DNA of 64,000 nt, taken from Gordonibacter sp034932485. Lineage in GTDB: Bacteria; Actinomycetota; Coriobacteriia; Coriobacteriales; Eggerthellaceae. The stretch spans positions 1-64,000 of the forward strand of contig JAYFOQ010000001.1 of the NCBI GenBank assembly GCA_034932485.1. The letters are read 5' to 3'. Below, piece after piece: positions 51,842-60,497 of the stretch. The notes beneath the pieces were generated by a model. That model was not told the origin of the DNA and searched no databases. It was given only the letters and a program-made list of their open reading frames with translations. Position 1 is the first letter of the stretch, and each line of letters starts with the position of its first letter. Made by a program: the position numbers and the translations under genes.

Positions 51842-52621
51842 ATGTTACTTGCCATCGATGTGGGGAACACCCAAACCGTGATTGGCGTGTATGAAGGGTC
51901 GGTTCTGCGGCATATGTGGCGCGTGGCCACAAATAAAAGCCACACCTGTGATGAATTGCGCGTAAAGGTGTCGCCGCTATTGATTTCGGAGGATATTGCA
52001 CCCGAGCAGGTGCGTGGAGCAGCGTTAGCCTCGGTGGTTCCACAGCTGACGCAAGCGTGGTGTGCTGCGCTTTATCGTATGCTGGGCCACGAGGCGTTGG
52101 TATGTACCGCATCGTCTGCGGCTGAACTGTTTCCTACGACCTATGCTAATCCGGCCGAGATTGGTGCCGACCGCGTGGCCGACGCGGTAGCGGCACGAGC
52201 GTTGTATGGAGCGCCGGTTGTGGTGGTCGATTTCGGCACAGCAACCAACATTGAAGTTATCGACTGCGCTGGACGTTTTGTTGGCGGTGTTATCGCGCCG
52301 GGTGTTGACACGTCGGCTGCGGCGCTGTTTTCGCGTGCAACACGCTTGGCCGCCATCGATTTAGTGGATCCGCATACGGCTATTGGGAATAGTACCGAAG
52401 AGGCAATTCAGGCGGGCATCGTATATGGTGAGGCCGATCGCGTTGACGGACTCGTGCGTCGTATTTTTGCTCAGTTGGGCTATGAGGCTCCCGTGGTGGC
52501 GACAGGAGGTCTGGCTCCGCGTGTGGCTGAGCTGTCGGGCACCATTACGGTTACCAACCCCGAACTGACACTGGAAGGCCTGCGGCTTATCTATGAGGCG
52601 CGGGAGATAACGGCGGCGTAA
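51842..52621 (+). CDS. coaX: Type III pantothenate kinase
   Basis: A 259-residue ASKHA-fold kinase for the first step of CoA synthesis. 'MLLAIDVGNTQTVIGVY' (P-loop-like), 'AEIGADRVADAVAA' and 'VVVDFGTATNIEVIDCAGRFVGGVIAPGV' are characteristic. GAGGGGG precedes the ATG at about 12 nt; the longer frame from 51737 overlaps the promoter. coaX near ftsH/hpt is also seen near the origin in Bacillus. Confidence 0.93.
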   Translation: MLLAIDVGNTQTVIGVYEGSVLRHMWRVATNKSHTCDELRVKVSPLLISEDIAPEQVRGAALASVVPQLTQAWCAALYRMLGHEALVCTASSAAELFPTTYANPAEIGADRVADAVAARALYGAPVVVVDFGTATNIEVIDCAGRFVGGVIAPGVDTSAAALFSRATRLAAIDLVDPHTAIGNSTEEAIQAGIVYGEADRVDGLVRRIFAQLGYEAPVVATGGLAPRVAELSGTITVTNPELTLEGLRLIYEAREITAA

Positions 52622-52659
52622 AGAATTCTGTGCGGCATCTCTTTTTCTGGTGGGATAGG

Positions 52660-52677
52660 CCTCAAATTGTTGAGGCA
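52660..52677. repeat. Small hairpin after coaX
   Basis: GCCTCAA (52660-52666) pairs with TTGAGGC (52671-52677) around ATTG. It may help terminate coaX; no T-run follows. Confidence 0.35.
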
Positions 52678-52798
52678 TGGGTGCCGGTCCCGCCTGCTGA
52701 TATTTGATGTCACTTAGGGGATTGCGCGTGTTGGCACAAGGCAAAACCAGTAGAATGCTGGGATAACGAGACTAGGCTGCGGAAAGAGAGGCCCTGAC

Positions 52799-54466
52799 GT
52801 GTTGAGTGACATCGAGATTGCCCAGGCGACCACCCCTAAGCACATCGGCATTATTGCTGAAAAGGCAGGCGTTCCAGAAACGTATCTGGAATTATATGGT
52901 ACGAATAAGGCGAAGGTTGACTACAATCTGCTTACGCGCGAGGATCACACGCCGGGCAAGCTCATCTTGGTTACGGCTATCAACCCAACGCCGGCTGGCG
53001 AAGGCAAAACCACCACGACGGTGGGTTTGGCTGATGCGTTAGCAAAGCGCGAGAAAAACGTAGTTGTGGCACTGCGTGAGCCGTCGCTTGGTCCTGTGTT
53101 TGGCATTAAGGGCGGTGCTGCAGGTGGCGGATATGCTCAGGTTATTCCCATGGAAGATATTAACCTGCATTTTACGGGAGATTTCCATGCCATCGGCGCG
53201 GCAAACAACCTCTTAGCCGCTATGCTTGACAATCATATTCAGCAGGGCAACGAGCTTGATATCGACGTACGTAAGATCACGTGGAAGCGCGTGGTCGATA
53301 TGAATGACCGCCAGCTGCGTAAAGTAGTGGATGGCATGGGCGGCAAAGCGCACGGATTCCCTCGTGAAGACGGCTTTGATATTACGGTTGCAAGCGAGAT
53401 TATGGCTATTTTCTGCCTAGCGTCGTCGATCACCGACTTGAAAGAGCGCTTGGCGCGCATCGTTGTTGGTTACACGCGTGATGACCAACCAGTCACTGCG
53501 GGAGACCTCAAGGCGCAAGGCGCCATGGCAGCACTGCTGAAGGATGCGCTCAAGCCAAACCTGGTGCAGACGCTTGAAGGCACACCAGCATTTGTGCATG
53601 GCGGCCCATTTGCCAATATCGCACACGGCTGTAATTCCATCATGGCAACGCGAATGGCTATGGCGTTGGGTGATTACTGCGTGACTGAGGCTGGTTTTGG
53701 TGCCGACCTGGGTGCGGAAAAGTTCTTGGACATTAAGTGCCGCCTCGCCGGTTTGAAGCCAGACGCCGTGGTTGTTGTAGCTACGGTGCGTGCGCTAAAA
53801 AACCACGGCGGCGTGGCAAAGGCAAACCTGAACGAGGAAAACCTCGATGCGCTTGAAGCAGGTTTGCCGAATTTGTTGCAGCATGTGGAAAATATTACGC
53901 AAGTGTATAAGCTTCCTTGTGTGGTGGCCATCAATGCCTTCCCAACCGATACCCCCGCTGAACTGAAACTGGTGGAAGATAAGTGCCGCGATCTGGGTGT
54001 AAACGTAGCTTTGTCTGAGGTGTGGGCCAAGGGCGGCGAGGGTGGTCTTGCCTTAGCTGATGAGGTGGTGCGTCTGTGTGACGAGACATCTGATTTTGCA
54101 TTTTCCTACGAGGACGATCTCACGTTGGTAGAGAAAATCGAGGCCATTGCTTGTCGCGTGTACCATGCCGATGGGGTTGATTTCGAACCGAAGGCTCTAG
54201 CCGAGCTTCAAAAGTTTGAAAAGCTGGGCTTTGGTGCCATGCCGGTATGTATGGCGAAAACGCAGTACAGCTTTTCGGACGACCAAACGAAACTGGGCGC
54301 ACCGCGCGGGTTTCGCATTACGGTGCGAAGCGCGAAGGTGTCGGCGGGCGCAGGTTTCGTGGTGGCGCTGACAGGCGATATTATGACCATGCCAGGTCTA
54401 CCTAAGGTTCCCGCGGCTGAACGCATTGATGTTGATGAGACCGGGAAGATTTCGGGATTGTTTTAG
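52799..54466 (+). CDS. fhs: Formate--tetrahydrofolate ligase
   Basis: A 555-residue ATP-dependent formyl-THF synthetase, normal in length. 'LVTAINPTPAGEGKTTTTVGLADAL' is the ATP loop, 'LREPSLGPVFGIKGGAAGGGYAQVIPMEDINLHFTGDFHAI' the signature, and 'FVHGGPFANIAHGCNS' the substrate site. It starts at GTG 52799 (or TTG 52802) behind GGAAAGAGAGG. It opens a seven-gene run with fchA, folD and formate-dehydrogenase-like genes. It can fix formate onto THF or, reversed, make ATP from formyl-THF. Confidence 0.96.
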   Translation: MLSDIEIAQATTPKHIGIIAEKAGVPETYLELYGTNKAKVDYNLLTREDHTPGKLILVTAINPTPAGEGKTTTTVGLADALAKREKNVVVALREPSLGPVFGIKGGAAGGGYAQVIPMEDINLHFTGDFHAIGAANNLLAAMLDNHIQQGNELDIDVRKITWKRVVDMNDRQLRKVVDGMGGKAHGFPREDGFDITVASEIMAIFCLASSITDLKERLARIVVGYTRDDQPVTAGDLKAQGAMAALLKDALKPNLVQTLEGTPAFVHGGPFANIAHGCNSIMATRMAMALGDYCVTEAGFGADLGAEKFLDIKCRLAGLKPDAVVVVATVRALKNHGGVAKANLNEENLDALEAGLPNLLQHVENITQVYKLPCVVAINAFPTDTPAELKLVEDKCRDLGVNVALSEVWAKGGEGGLALADEVVRLCDETSDFAFSYEDDLTLVEKIEAIACRVYHADGVDFEPKALAELQKFEKLGFGAMPVCMAKTQYSFSDDQTKLGAPRGFRITVRSAKVSAGAGFVVALTGDIMTMPGLPKVPAAERIDVDETGKISGLF

Positions 54467-54482
54467 CCGATAAGGAGCGAGC

Positions 54483-55097
54483 GTGATTGACGCCACTTTC
54501 ATTGATGAACTAGCCAGTTCTTCTCCGGTGCCCGGTGGGGGTGGAGCTTCAGCCTATGTTGGGGCATTAGCTACGGCTGCGGCCTCTATGGTTGGAAATC
54601 TTACCGTGGGCAAAAAAACGTATGTTAACGTGGAGGGTGAAGTTCAGTCTTCGCTGGTGCGTCTTGACGCGTTGCGTGTGCGGCTTATTGAGTTGGTAGA
54701 AGAGGACGCTCGGGTGTTTGAGCCGCTGTCTGCGACGTACCGCATGCCGAAGGGAACTCCCGAAGAGGTAACGGCACGCAACGATGCTATGCAGGCTGCG
54801 CTGGTAGGGGCCTGTGAGGTGCCGCTGGAGATTATGCGGAAGGTGGCAAAGACGGTGGACGAGATTGATTTCCTTGCCCACTACGGCAGCAAGCTGGCCC
54901 GCTCGGATGCGGGCGTCGCCGCGGCATTCGCGCGGGCCGCGGTCGATGGAGCAAGCCTTAACGTGTTCATTAATGTGGCTTCGATGCAAGACGCTACCCT
55001 GGCCGATTGCTTCAGGAATGAGGCGGAGGCTCTTATTGAAGACGTTCGCATGCGATGCGACGATTTGTTCGATTATGTGAAAGCTGCCGTTTCATAA
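54483..55097 (+). CDS. fchA: Methenyltetrahydrofolate cyclohydrolase (FTCD_C family)
   Basis: A 204-residue helical enzyme of the formiminotransferase-cyclodeaminase C-terminal family. 'SSPVPGGGGASAYVGALATAAASMVGNLTVG' is the folate-binding signature. It interconverts formyl- and methenyl-THF, as in clostridial one-carbon operons. GTG 54483 follows AAGGAGCG. A cyclodeaminase acting on formimino-THF is the alternative, but placement between fhs and folD, and the FolD substitutions noted below, favour cyclohydrolase. Confidence 0.9.
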   Translation: MIDATFIDELASSSPVPGGGGASAYVGALATAAASMVGNLTVGKKTYVNVEGEVQSSLVRLDALRVRLIELVEEDARVFEPLSATYRMPKGTPEEVTARNDAMQAALVGACEVPLEIMRKVAKTVDEIDFLAHYGSKLARSDAGVAAAFARAAVDGASLNVFINVASMQDATLADCFRNEAEALIEDVRMRCDDLFDYVKAAVS

Positions 55098-55114
55098 AGG
55101 AGTAGCGAAGTCTT

Positions 55115-56002
55115 ATGGCCGAATTGCTATACGGAAAACGCGCTGTTGATCGCATTGCGGACGACCTCGCTCCGCGCATTGAGGCGCTCGGACGCGCGGG
55201 CGTGACGCCAACGCTTGCTCTGGTGCGTATGGGAGAGCGTCCTGACGATCTGTCTTACGAGCGAACGGCTTGCAAGCGTGCCGAAGCATTGGGAGTGGCA
55301 GTGCGATCGTTCGTCGTTGACGAAAAGGCCTCGCAGGAAGAGCTTGAAGCGACGCTTTGTCAGGTGAACGAAGATGACGGTATTCACGGCTGTCTTATGT
55401 TTCGCCCGTTGCCAAAACACCTCGATGAAGTGAGGGCTTGCGAGGTGCTTGATCCGCGTAAGGATATCGATGGTATAACCATGACCTCGCTGGCTTCAGT
55501 GTTTGTCGATGGTAATATCGGCTTTCCTCCTGCTACGGCGGCGGCTTGTCTTGAGATACTCGACTGCTACGACGTGCCGGTAGCGGGAAAACGGGTGGCG
55601 GTTGTGGGGCGCAGCTTGGTGGTGGGCAAGCCTGTATCTATGATGCTGTTAGCCCGCAATGCTACAGTCACTATGTGTCACTCGCGCACGCCTGACCTAG
55701 CGGGTGTGTGTCGCGGTGCCGATATCGTTATCTGCGCCACGGGGCGTGCTCGTATGTTCGGGGCCGATTTCTTTAGTTCGGGTCAAACGGTGCTGGATGT
55801 GGGCATAAACTTTGATGAAGAGGGAAATCTTTGCGGCGATGTAGATTTCGACGTCGTCCAGCCTCTCGTGGCAGCCATTACGCCGGTACCACGCGGTATT
55901 GGTACCGTAACCACGTCGATAACGATGGCCCATGTGGTGGAGGCGGCTGAACGTTTGCTTTTGTCATCCTCAAGGGATGTCGTTGAGGGGGAGAGTCGCT
56001 AG
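55115..56002 (+). CDS. folD: Methylenetetrahydrofolate dehydrogenase (FolD, lacking cyclohydrolase residues)
   Basis: A 295-residue FolD. The NAD(P) fold shows 'VVGRSLVVGKPVSMMLLARNATVTMCHSRT', followed by 'VLDVGIN' and 'TPVPRGIGTVTTSITM'. Two catalytic positions differ: in 'SYERTACKRAEALGV' Ala52 replaces the invariant Lys of YxxxK, and in 'GCLMFRPLPKHLDE' Phe96 replaces the invariant Gln of VQLPLP. The alignments are gap-free. Loss of that Lys in other FolD proteins abolishes cyclohydrolase but not dehydrogenase activity. The enzyme is therefore probably dehydrogenase-only, with FchA supplying the other step. It starts behind AAAGGAG. Confidence 0.92.
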   Translation: MAELLYGKRAVDRIADDLAPRIEALGRAGVTPTLALVRMGERPDDLSYERTACKRAEALGVAVRSFVVDEKASQEELEATLCQVNEDDGIHGCLMFRPLPKHLDEVRACEVLDPRKDIDGITMTSLASVFVDGNIGFPPATAAACLEILDCYDVPVAGKRVAVVGRSLVVGKPVSMMLLARNATVTMCHSRTPDLAGVCRGADIVICATGRARMFGADFFSSGQTVLDVGINFDEEGNLCGDVDFDVVQPLVAAITPVPRGIGTVTTSITMAHVVEAAERLLLSSSRDVVEGESR

Positions 56003-56003
56003 C

Positions 56004-56636
56004 GTGTTAGGTGCGTATCCTGTAAGTCGTGCGTTTGTCATGGCGGATCCCAGTGTGTGTATCGGTTGTAAAACGTGTCTGGCTGCCTGTCTGGTGCGTC
56101 ACGACATGCCGAATGATGTGGCAATACCTCGGCTTACCCTCGTAACAACACGCACTATTTCTGCTCCGGTTGGTTGCCACCACTGTGCCGAAGCACCGTG
56201 TGCGGATGCTTGTCCTACGGGCTGTCTCTACATGGATGATAAACATGTTGGTGTGCATGCGGATAAATGCATTGGTTGTCGCAATTGTGTGCTGGCGTGT
56301 CCCTATGGTGCGGTTGATATTGTTACCCGTCCGGCATCCCCCGAGCCAGAACCCGCTGTCGTGTCTGACGTAGCGGATAAACCTAAACAGAGCGCACGTG
56401 ATCGCATTCGTGCGAAAAAGCGCCGTAGCACCATTTCTACGGTTGTAAAATGTGACCTGTGTATTGATCATGCAGAGGGTCCTGCCTGTGCCGCGGCCTG
56501 TCCTACGAAGGCTCTCCGTTTGATTGACCCGCAGATACTGGAACGTGGCAAGCAGGCTAAACGTAAAGCTGCCGCGTGTGCTGCGGCATCGTATGCCACC
56601 ATTGCACTCAACACCGACCTGGACGAGGAAAGGTAA
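56004..56636 (+). CDS. HycB-like 4Fe-4S ferredoxin subunit 1
   Basis: A 210-residue polyferredoxin resembling HycB/HydN. Cys groups are 'CIGCKTCLAACLVRH', 'CHHCAEAPCADACPTGCL', 'CIGCRNCVLACPYGAV' and 'CDLCIDHAEGPACAAACP', enough for four 4Fe-4S clusters. The probable start is GTG 56004, one base after the folD stop and behind GAGGGGGAG. It is the likely electron-transfer subunit of the FdhF encoded next. HycB proteins occur in formate hydrogenlyase and in hydrogen-dependent CO2 reductase. Confidence 0.85.
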   Translation: MLGAYPVSRAFVMADPSVCIGCKTCLAACLVRHDMPNDVAIPRLTLVTTRTISAPVGCHHCAEAPCADACPTGCLYMDDKHVGVHADKCIGCRNCVLACPYGAVDIVTRPASPEPEPAVVSDVADKPKQSARDRIRAKKRRSTISTVVKCDLCIDHAEGPACAAACPTKALRLIDPQILERGKQAKRKAAACAAASYATIALNTDLDEER

Positions 56637-56641
56637 GCCTC

Positions 56642-58993
56642 ATGGAGAAGCACATGGCTGTATGCCCGTACTGCGGTGCTGGATGTAAGATGAACCTCGT
56701 GGTTGAGAACGGACTGGTTATCGAGGCTGAAGGTCTTGACGGTATCACGAATGAGGGAGAGTTGTGTCTAAAGGGTCTGTATGGATACGACTTCATCAAC
56801 GACACGAAAATTCTTACGCCGCGCATTTATCACCCCATGATCCGCCGTACCAAGGGTGCGCCGCTTGAGCGCGTGAGCTGGGAGGAAGCTCTTGATTTTA
56901 CGGCGGATCGGCTTCGTGCCATTATTGAGAAGTATGGTGCCGAGTCGGTTATGCTTACCGGGTCTTCGCGTGGTGCTGGTAACGAAGCAAACTTTGTTAT
57001 GCAGAAGTTCACCCGTGCATGTCTGGGAACGAATAATATCGACAATTGTGCGCGCACGTGTCATGCGGCAAGTGTTATCGGCCTTATGGAGTGCGTGGGC
57101 TCGGGTGCTATGAGCGTTAGCATTCCCGTGTTGGAGCGTACGGATTGTATCTTGCTTATCGGCTACAATCCTGCTGCTAGTCATCCTATTGTGGCCCGTC
57201 GTATTGTTAAGGCAAAGGAGCGCGGTGCCGAACTGATTGTGTGCGATCCGCGTGTTATTGAGTCGGCCCGTATTGCCGATAAATATTTGCCGCTGCAAAA
57301 CGGCTCAAACCTAGCGCTGGTGAACGCGCTGGCTTATACGGTTATCGACGAAGATTTGGCCGACTGGGATTTCATCGATAACCATACCGAGGGTTTTGAC
57401 GACTGGTGGGCAGTGGTGCAAAACTACGCACCAGAGGAAGTGTCTGATACGTGTGGATTAGCTCCCGAACTTATTCGCCAGACAGCTCGACGTTATGCAA
57501 CGGCAAAAACTGCGGTGATTGGTTGGGGTATGGGCGTAACGCAGCAGGTGCAGGGCGTGCAGACCGTTCGCGCCATCGCGGCACTGGCTCTGATCTGCGG
57601 TCACATTGGTAAACCGAACAGCGGGCTTGCACCAGTTCGCGGTCAGAATAATGTGCAGGGTTCATGCGACATGGGTATGTGGCCCAGTCTCTACCCCGGT
57701 TACCAACGCGTTGACAACCCGCAGGTGCGCGCAAAATTTGCAGCTGCGTGGGGTATTCCTGAGGAAAAGCTATCACTTAAGGCTGGATGGAAGCTTACCG
57801 ATTTGCCCCATGCAGTTGCCGAAGGCAAGATTCGTGCGTTTTACAACTTCGGTGAGGATCCTCTGCAAACCGAACCCGATACAGCACAAATGCAGCAGAC
57901 GCTTGAGAATCTTGATTTATTGATTAGCCAAGACATCTTTATGACGCAGACCACTGCGCTTGCCGATGTTGTGTTGCCTGCAACATCGTGGGGCGAGCAT
58001 GATGCGGTGTATACCGCATCTGATCGGTCGTTTCAGCGTACCACTGCTGCGCTTCCACCGAAGGGCGAATGTCGTCACGACTGGGAAATATTTGCCGATT
58101 TATCTACGCGAATGGGTTATCCCATGGCGTATCGCGATACAGAAGAGATATGGGATGAGGTGCGCTTGCTTTGTCCGCAGTTCGCTGGTGCCACCTATAA
58201 AAAAATGGCAGGTCTTGGCTATGCTCAGTGGCCTATTTTTGCCGAGGCCGCTAACGATCTTGAAGACTTCGGTACGCCGGAGCTGTTTGAGGGCGGGGTC
58301 TTTACCACGCCTGATGGCAAAGGTCATTTATTTGCGGCTGAGTGGCGTCCGCCCACCGAGGAGCCCGACGACAAGTATCCACTGGTGCTGTGCACTGTAC
58401 GCGAAGTGGGTCACTATTCGTGTCGTTCAATGACTGGCAATTGTAAAGCTCTGGCGGCACTTGCGGACGAACCTGGTTACGTAAGTATGAGCCCGGATGA
58501 TGCGGATGCGCGTGGCATCGATGAAGAGCAGCTCGTATGGGTGTATTCGCGTCGCGGTAAGATTATCGCCCGTGCAGCGGTAGATGAGCGCATCAACGAC
58601 GGTGCGGTGTATATGACCTATCAGTGGTGGGTGGGGAAGTGCAACGAGTTAACCATTCATGCCACTGATAGCGAGTCGGGCACTCCCGAGGACAAGTACA
58701 GTGCATGTCAAGTGGAAGTTATTTCCGATCAGGCATGGGCTGAACAGCACCTCCAGAAGATGTATGATGAACTTAAAGCTCGCTTAGCTGCCGAGGCTGA
58801 CTGTCAGAACCCGTCGGTAGAAGTGGTGACGAACTCGTCTGTAGACGTTGTTGAATCGCTCGGAGAAGCAGAAGTGGCTCAAGAGGTTGAGGCGGTGCGT
58901 AAGGCGGTTGTGTCTGCTGAAAGCGCCCGTGCGTCTGCGCTACGGATGGCTGAGGTGTTGCGCGAGGATTCAGGAGAAGAGACACTCGTATGA
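56642..58993 (+). CDS. fdhF: Formate dehydrogenase H-like molybdopterin enzyme, Cys type
   Basis: A 783-residue Mo/W-bisMGD enzyme highly similar to E. coli FdhF. The 4Fe-4S ligands are C8, C11, C15 and C42. The active-site residue is Cys140 in 'NIDNCARTCHAAS', followed by His141, exactly where E. coli has selenocysteine. 'GYNPAASHPIVARRI', 'GQNNVQGSCDMG' and 'TVREVGHYSCRSMTGNC' also match. There is no TGA in the gene, so it is selenium-independent. A C-terminal extension of about 70 residues, Ala/Glu/Val-rich and helical, is absent from E. coli FdhF. GGAAAGG precedes ATG 56642; ATGA overlap follows. Confidence 0.96.
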   Translation: MEKHMAVCPYCGAGCKMNLVVENGLVIEAEGLDGITNEGELCLKGLYGYDFINDTKILTPRIYHPMIRRTKGAPLERVSWEEALDFTADRLRAIIEKYGAESVMLTGSSRGAGNEANFVMQKFTRACLGTNNIDNCARTCHAASVIGLMECVGSGAMSVSIPVLERTDCILLIGYNPAASHPIVARRIVKAKERGAELIVCDPRVIESARIADKYLPLQNGSNLALVNALAYTVIDEDLADWDFIDNHTEGFDDWWAVVQNYAPEEVSDTCGLAPELIRQTARRYATAKTAVIGWGMGVTQQVQGVQTVRAIAALALICGHIGKPNSGLAPVRGQNNVQGSCDMGMWPSLYPGYQRVDNPQVRAKFAAAWGIPEEKLSLKAGWKLTDLPHAVAEGKIRAFYNFGEDPLQTEPDTAQMQQTLENLDLLISQDIFMTQTTALADVVLPATSWGEHDAVYTASDRSFQRTTAALPPKGECRHDWEIFADLSTRMGYPMAYRDTEEIWDEVRLLCPQFAGATYKKMAGLGYAQWPIFAEAANDLEDFGTPELFEGGVFTTPDGKGHLFAAEWRPPTEEPDDKYPLVLCTVREVGHYSCRSMTGNCKALAALADEPGYVSMSPDDADARGIDEEQLVWVYSRRGKIIARAAVDERINDGAVYMTYQWWVGKCNELTIHATDSESGTPEDKYSACQVEVISDQAWAEQHLQKMYDELKARLAAEADCQNPSVEVVTNSSVDVVESLGEAEVAQEVEAVRKAVVSAESARASALRMAEVLREDSGEETLV

Positions 58994-59649
58994 ACCGTTT
59001 TGTCGTATCAGATCCTGTGCGTTGCATTGGGTGTGGGGCCTGCCGAGTGACGTGTAGCGAAGCGCATCGCAAGCGCGCTTTGCGCCCTGCCTCGCGCCTT
59101 TCGCTGGTGAAGACGCGCGAGGTTTCTGCTGCGGTAACGTGTCATCAATGCGAAGGTGCTCCGTGTTTGTCGGTATGCCCCGAAGGCGCCATCGTGCAGG
59201 AGCGTGATCGCGTGCAGGTTGATGAGGGACGCTGTACGGGTTGTCTCTTGTGCGCGCTCGTGTGTCCGTTTGGGGCTGTGTATCCTTCCGCTCCTTCGAC
59301 TGCTCACGTGAAGGCGGCCCCCTATAGTCGTGCTTCTTCGGCGCGCTCGGCGGGTCTGCTGCGACAAAAGGAAACAGGTTGCTACACTGGTGTCGTTGTG
59401 TGCGATCTTTGTGCGAAAACGCCTGGTGGCCCGCGTTGTATTGAAGCCTGTCCTACGAAAGCTTTGTTCCTGGTGGATGAGAGCATGCTGCGTCACCTTG
59501 CTCGCGAGCGGCGTTCCGACGCTATTGAGAAGGCGCGGATTGCCATGCAGGGGGTAGCTGAGTTGTATGACCTCTTGGGAGCAGAAGACGCCGAAATTGC
59601 TCATGAACTTTCCAGCGGCGAAGTATCTTGTAAAGAGGTGAGTTCGTGA
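58990..59649 (+). CDS. HycB-like 4Fe-4S ferredoxin subunit 2
   Basis: A 219-residue polyferredoxin paralogous to the gene at 56004. 'MNRFVVSDPVRCIGCGACRVTCSEAH', 'CHQCEGAPCLSVCPEGAI', 'CTGCLLCALVCPFGAV' and 'CDLCAKTPGGPRCIEACPTKAL' supply the cluster ligands. Its ATG overlaps the fdhF stop (ATGA), and its stop overlaps the next gene. Two HycB-like subunits with one FdhF recall the hydrogen-dependent CO2 reductase of acetogens. Confidence 0.88.
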   Translation: MNRFVVSDPVRCIGCGACRVTCSEAHRKRALRPASRLSLVKTREVSAAVTCHQCEGAPCLSVCPEGAIVQERDRVQVDEGRCTGCLLCALVCPFGAVYPSAPSTAHVKAAPYSRASSARSAGLLRQKETGCYTGVVVCDLCAKTPGGPRCIEACPTKALFLVDESMLRHLARERRSDAIEKARIAMQGVAELYDLLGAEDAEIAHELSSGEVSCKEVSS

Positions 59650-60197
59650 GCTCCCTAAAGCCTCGCGTGCCTAATCCTATATCGCAGGGTCTATCGAACG
59701 TGTCATCACGTCCGCGCGGTGTAGTGGGTGGTAATGGTATTGGCGCCGTTTCGGGTGCGCAAGGCAAGCCTCATCATGATTTCGGTCGTTGTATCGCCTG
59801 TGCCGCCTGTTCGGTAGCGTGCGAAACCAACGCCATTCGTATTTTTATCGATGAAGATGAGGGTATGTTGGTGTGGACGCTGGATCTTGCCGACTGTAAC
59901 CAGTGTGGTCGTTGTTATCCGGTGTGCCCAACGGGTGCAATGGGCCTTATTACTGCCGCCGAATTTGCCGACGATCCTGAGCCTCCGAAGCGCTGTCTAT
60001 TTGCTTTACGCGAGTGTGCAACGTGTGGCCGTTACTATGCTACGAACAAAGAAGTGGAGTACGCTAATGCTCTGCTAGCCCAAGAAGAGCATGCCGATGC
60101 TGCGCGAGCTCTGGCGCTTACGGGTATTTGTCCCGATTGCAAGCGTACCCACGACGCGAAAGCTGCCGCCCGTCGCTCAGGATTGCGGCGACATTAA
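59646..60197 (+). CDS. HycF/HyfH-like 4Fe-4S protein
   Basis: A 183-residue two-cluster ferredoxin. 'CIACAACSVACETNAIRI' and 'CNQCGRCYPVCPTGAMGL' hold the clusters. The C-terminal 'ECATCGRYYATNKEVEYANALLAQ...ICPDCKR' matches the C-terminal extension of HycF of E. coli formate hydrogenlyase, including its extra Cys pairs. In FHL this subunit connects to the hydrogenase module, yet no hycCDEG genes are here. It starts at GTG 59646 overlapping the preceding TGA. Last gene of the block. Confidence 0.85.
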   Translation: MSSLKPRVPNPISQGLSNVSSRPRGVVGGNGIGAVSGAQGKPHHDFGRCIACAACSVACETNAIRIFIDEDEGMLVWTLDLADCNQCGRCYPVCPTGAMGLITAAEFADDPEPPKRCLFALRECATCGRYYATNKEVEYANALLAQEEHADAARALALTGICPDCKRTHDAKAAARRSGLRRH

Positions 60198-60204
60198 GCA
60201 GGCG

Positions 60205-60293
60205 GCCCCACGGGGCATCTTAGGTGGCTAGTGTACCAGCCCCACGGGACATCTCGGTTGGCTCGTGTCTCGGCCCCACGGGACACCACGGCT
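60205..60293. repeat. 34-bp tandem repeat (about 2.6 copies)
   Basis: GCCCCACGGG begins units at 60205, 60239 and 60273, an exact 34-bp period; the rest of each unit (ACATCTCGG...GGCTxGTGT) is partly conserved. Confidence 0.8.
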
Positions 60294-60301
60294 GCGTTTT
60301 C

Positions 60302-60442
60302 TGCCATCTTTTCGCCGATTTGCGACAAATTCGGATACTTGAGCGGCTCTGTACAATCAACGACCAGGTCGTTTGCTAGCGTGAGTATCGATACGAGCAA
60401 GCAAGGCCTTCAAATTTGTCGCAAATCGGCGAAAAGATGGCA
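60302..60442. repeat. Perfect 30-bp inverted repeat pair
   Basis: 60302-60331 and 60413-60442 are exact reverse complements, separated by 81 bp. The pair may be a REPIN/MITE-like element or form a long hairpin ending the formate operon. Confidence 0.85.
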
Positions 60443-60452
60443 TTTGCGGGGG

Positions 60453-60497
60453 ATTGCGGCGCATTGGCCCTCGAGGTGGCTGCCGATGCGCCGCAAT
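60453..60497. repeat. 12-bp inverted repeat
   Basis: ATTGCGGCGCAT (60453-60464) is complementary to ATGCGCCGCAAT (60486-60497). It is a possible bidirectional terminator between the converging formate operon and pepP. Confidence 0.6.

Noticed and set aside
52622..52798. Tetrahydrofolate riboswitch before fhs
   Set aside because: No THF-motif core could be traced; only a 7-bp hairpin is present.
56642..58993. Selenocysteine insertion in fdhF
   Set aside because: Residue 140 is encoded by TGT (Cys); there is no in-frame TGA.
60205..60293. Short CRISPR array
   Set aside because: The 34-bp units are contiguous tandem repeats without variable spacers of constant length, and no cas genes are near.
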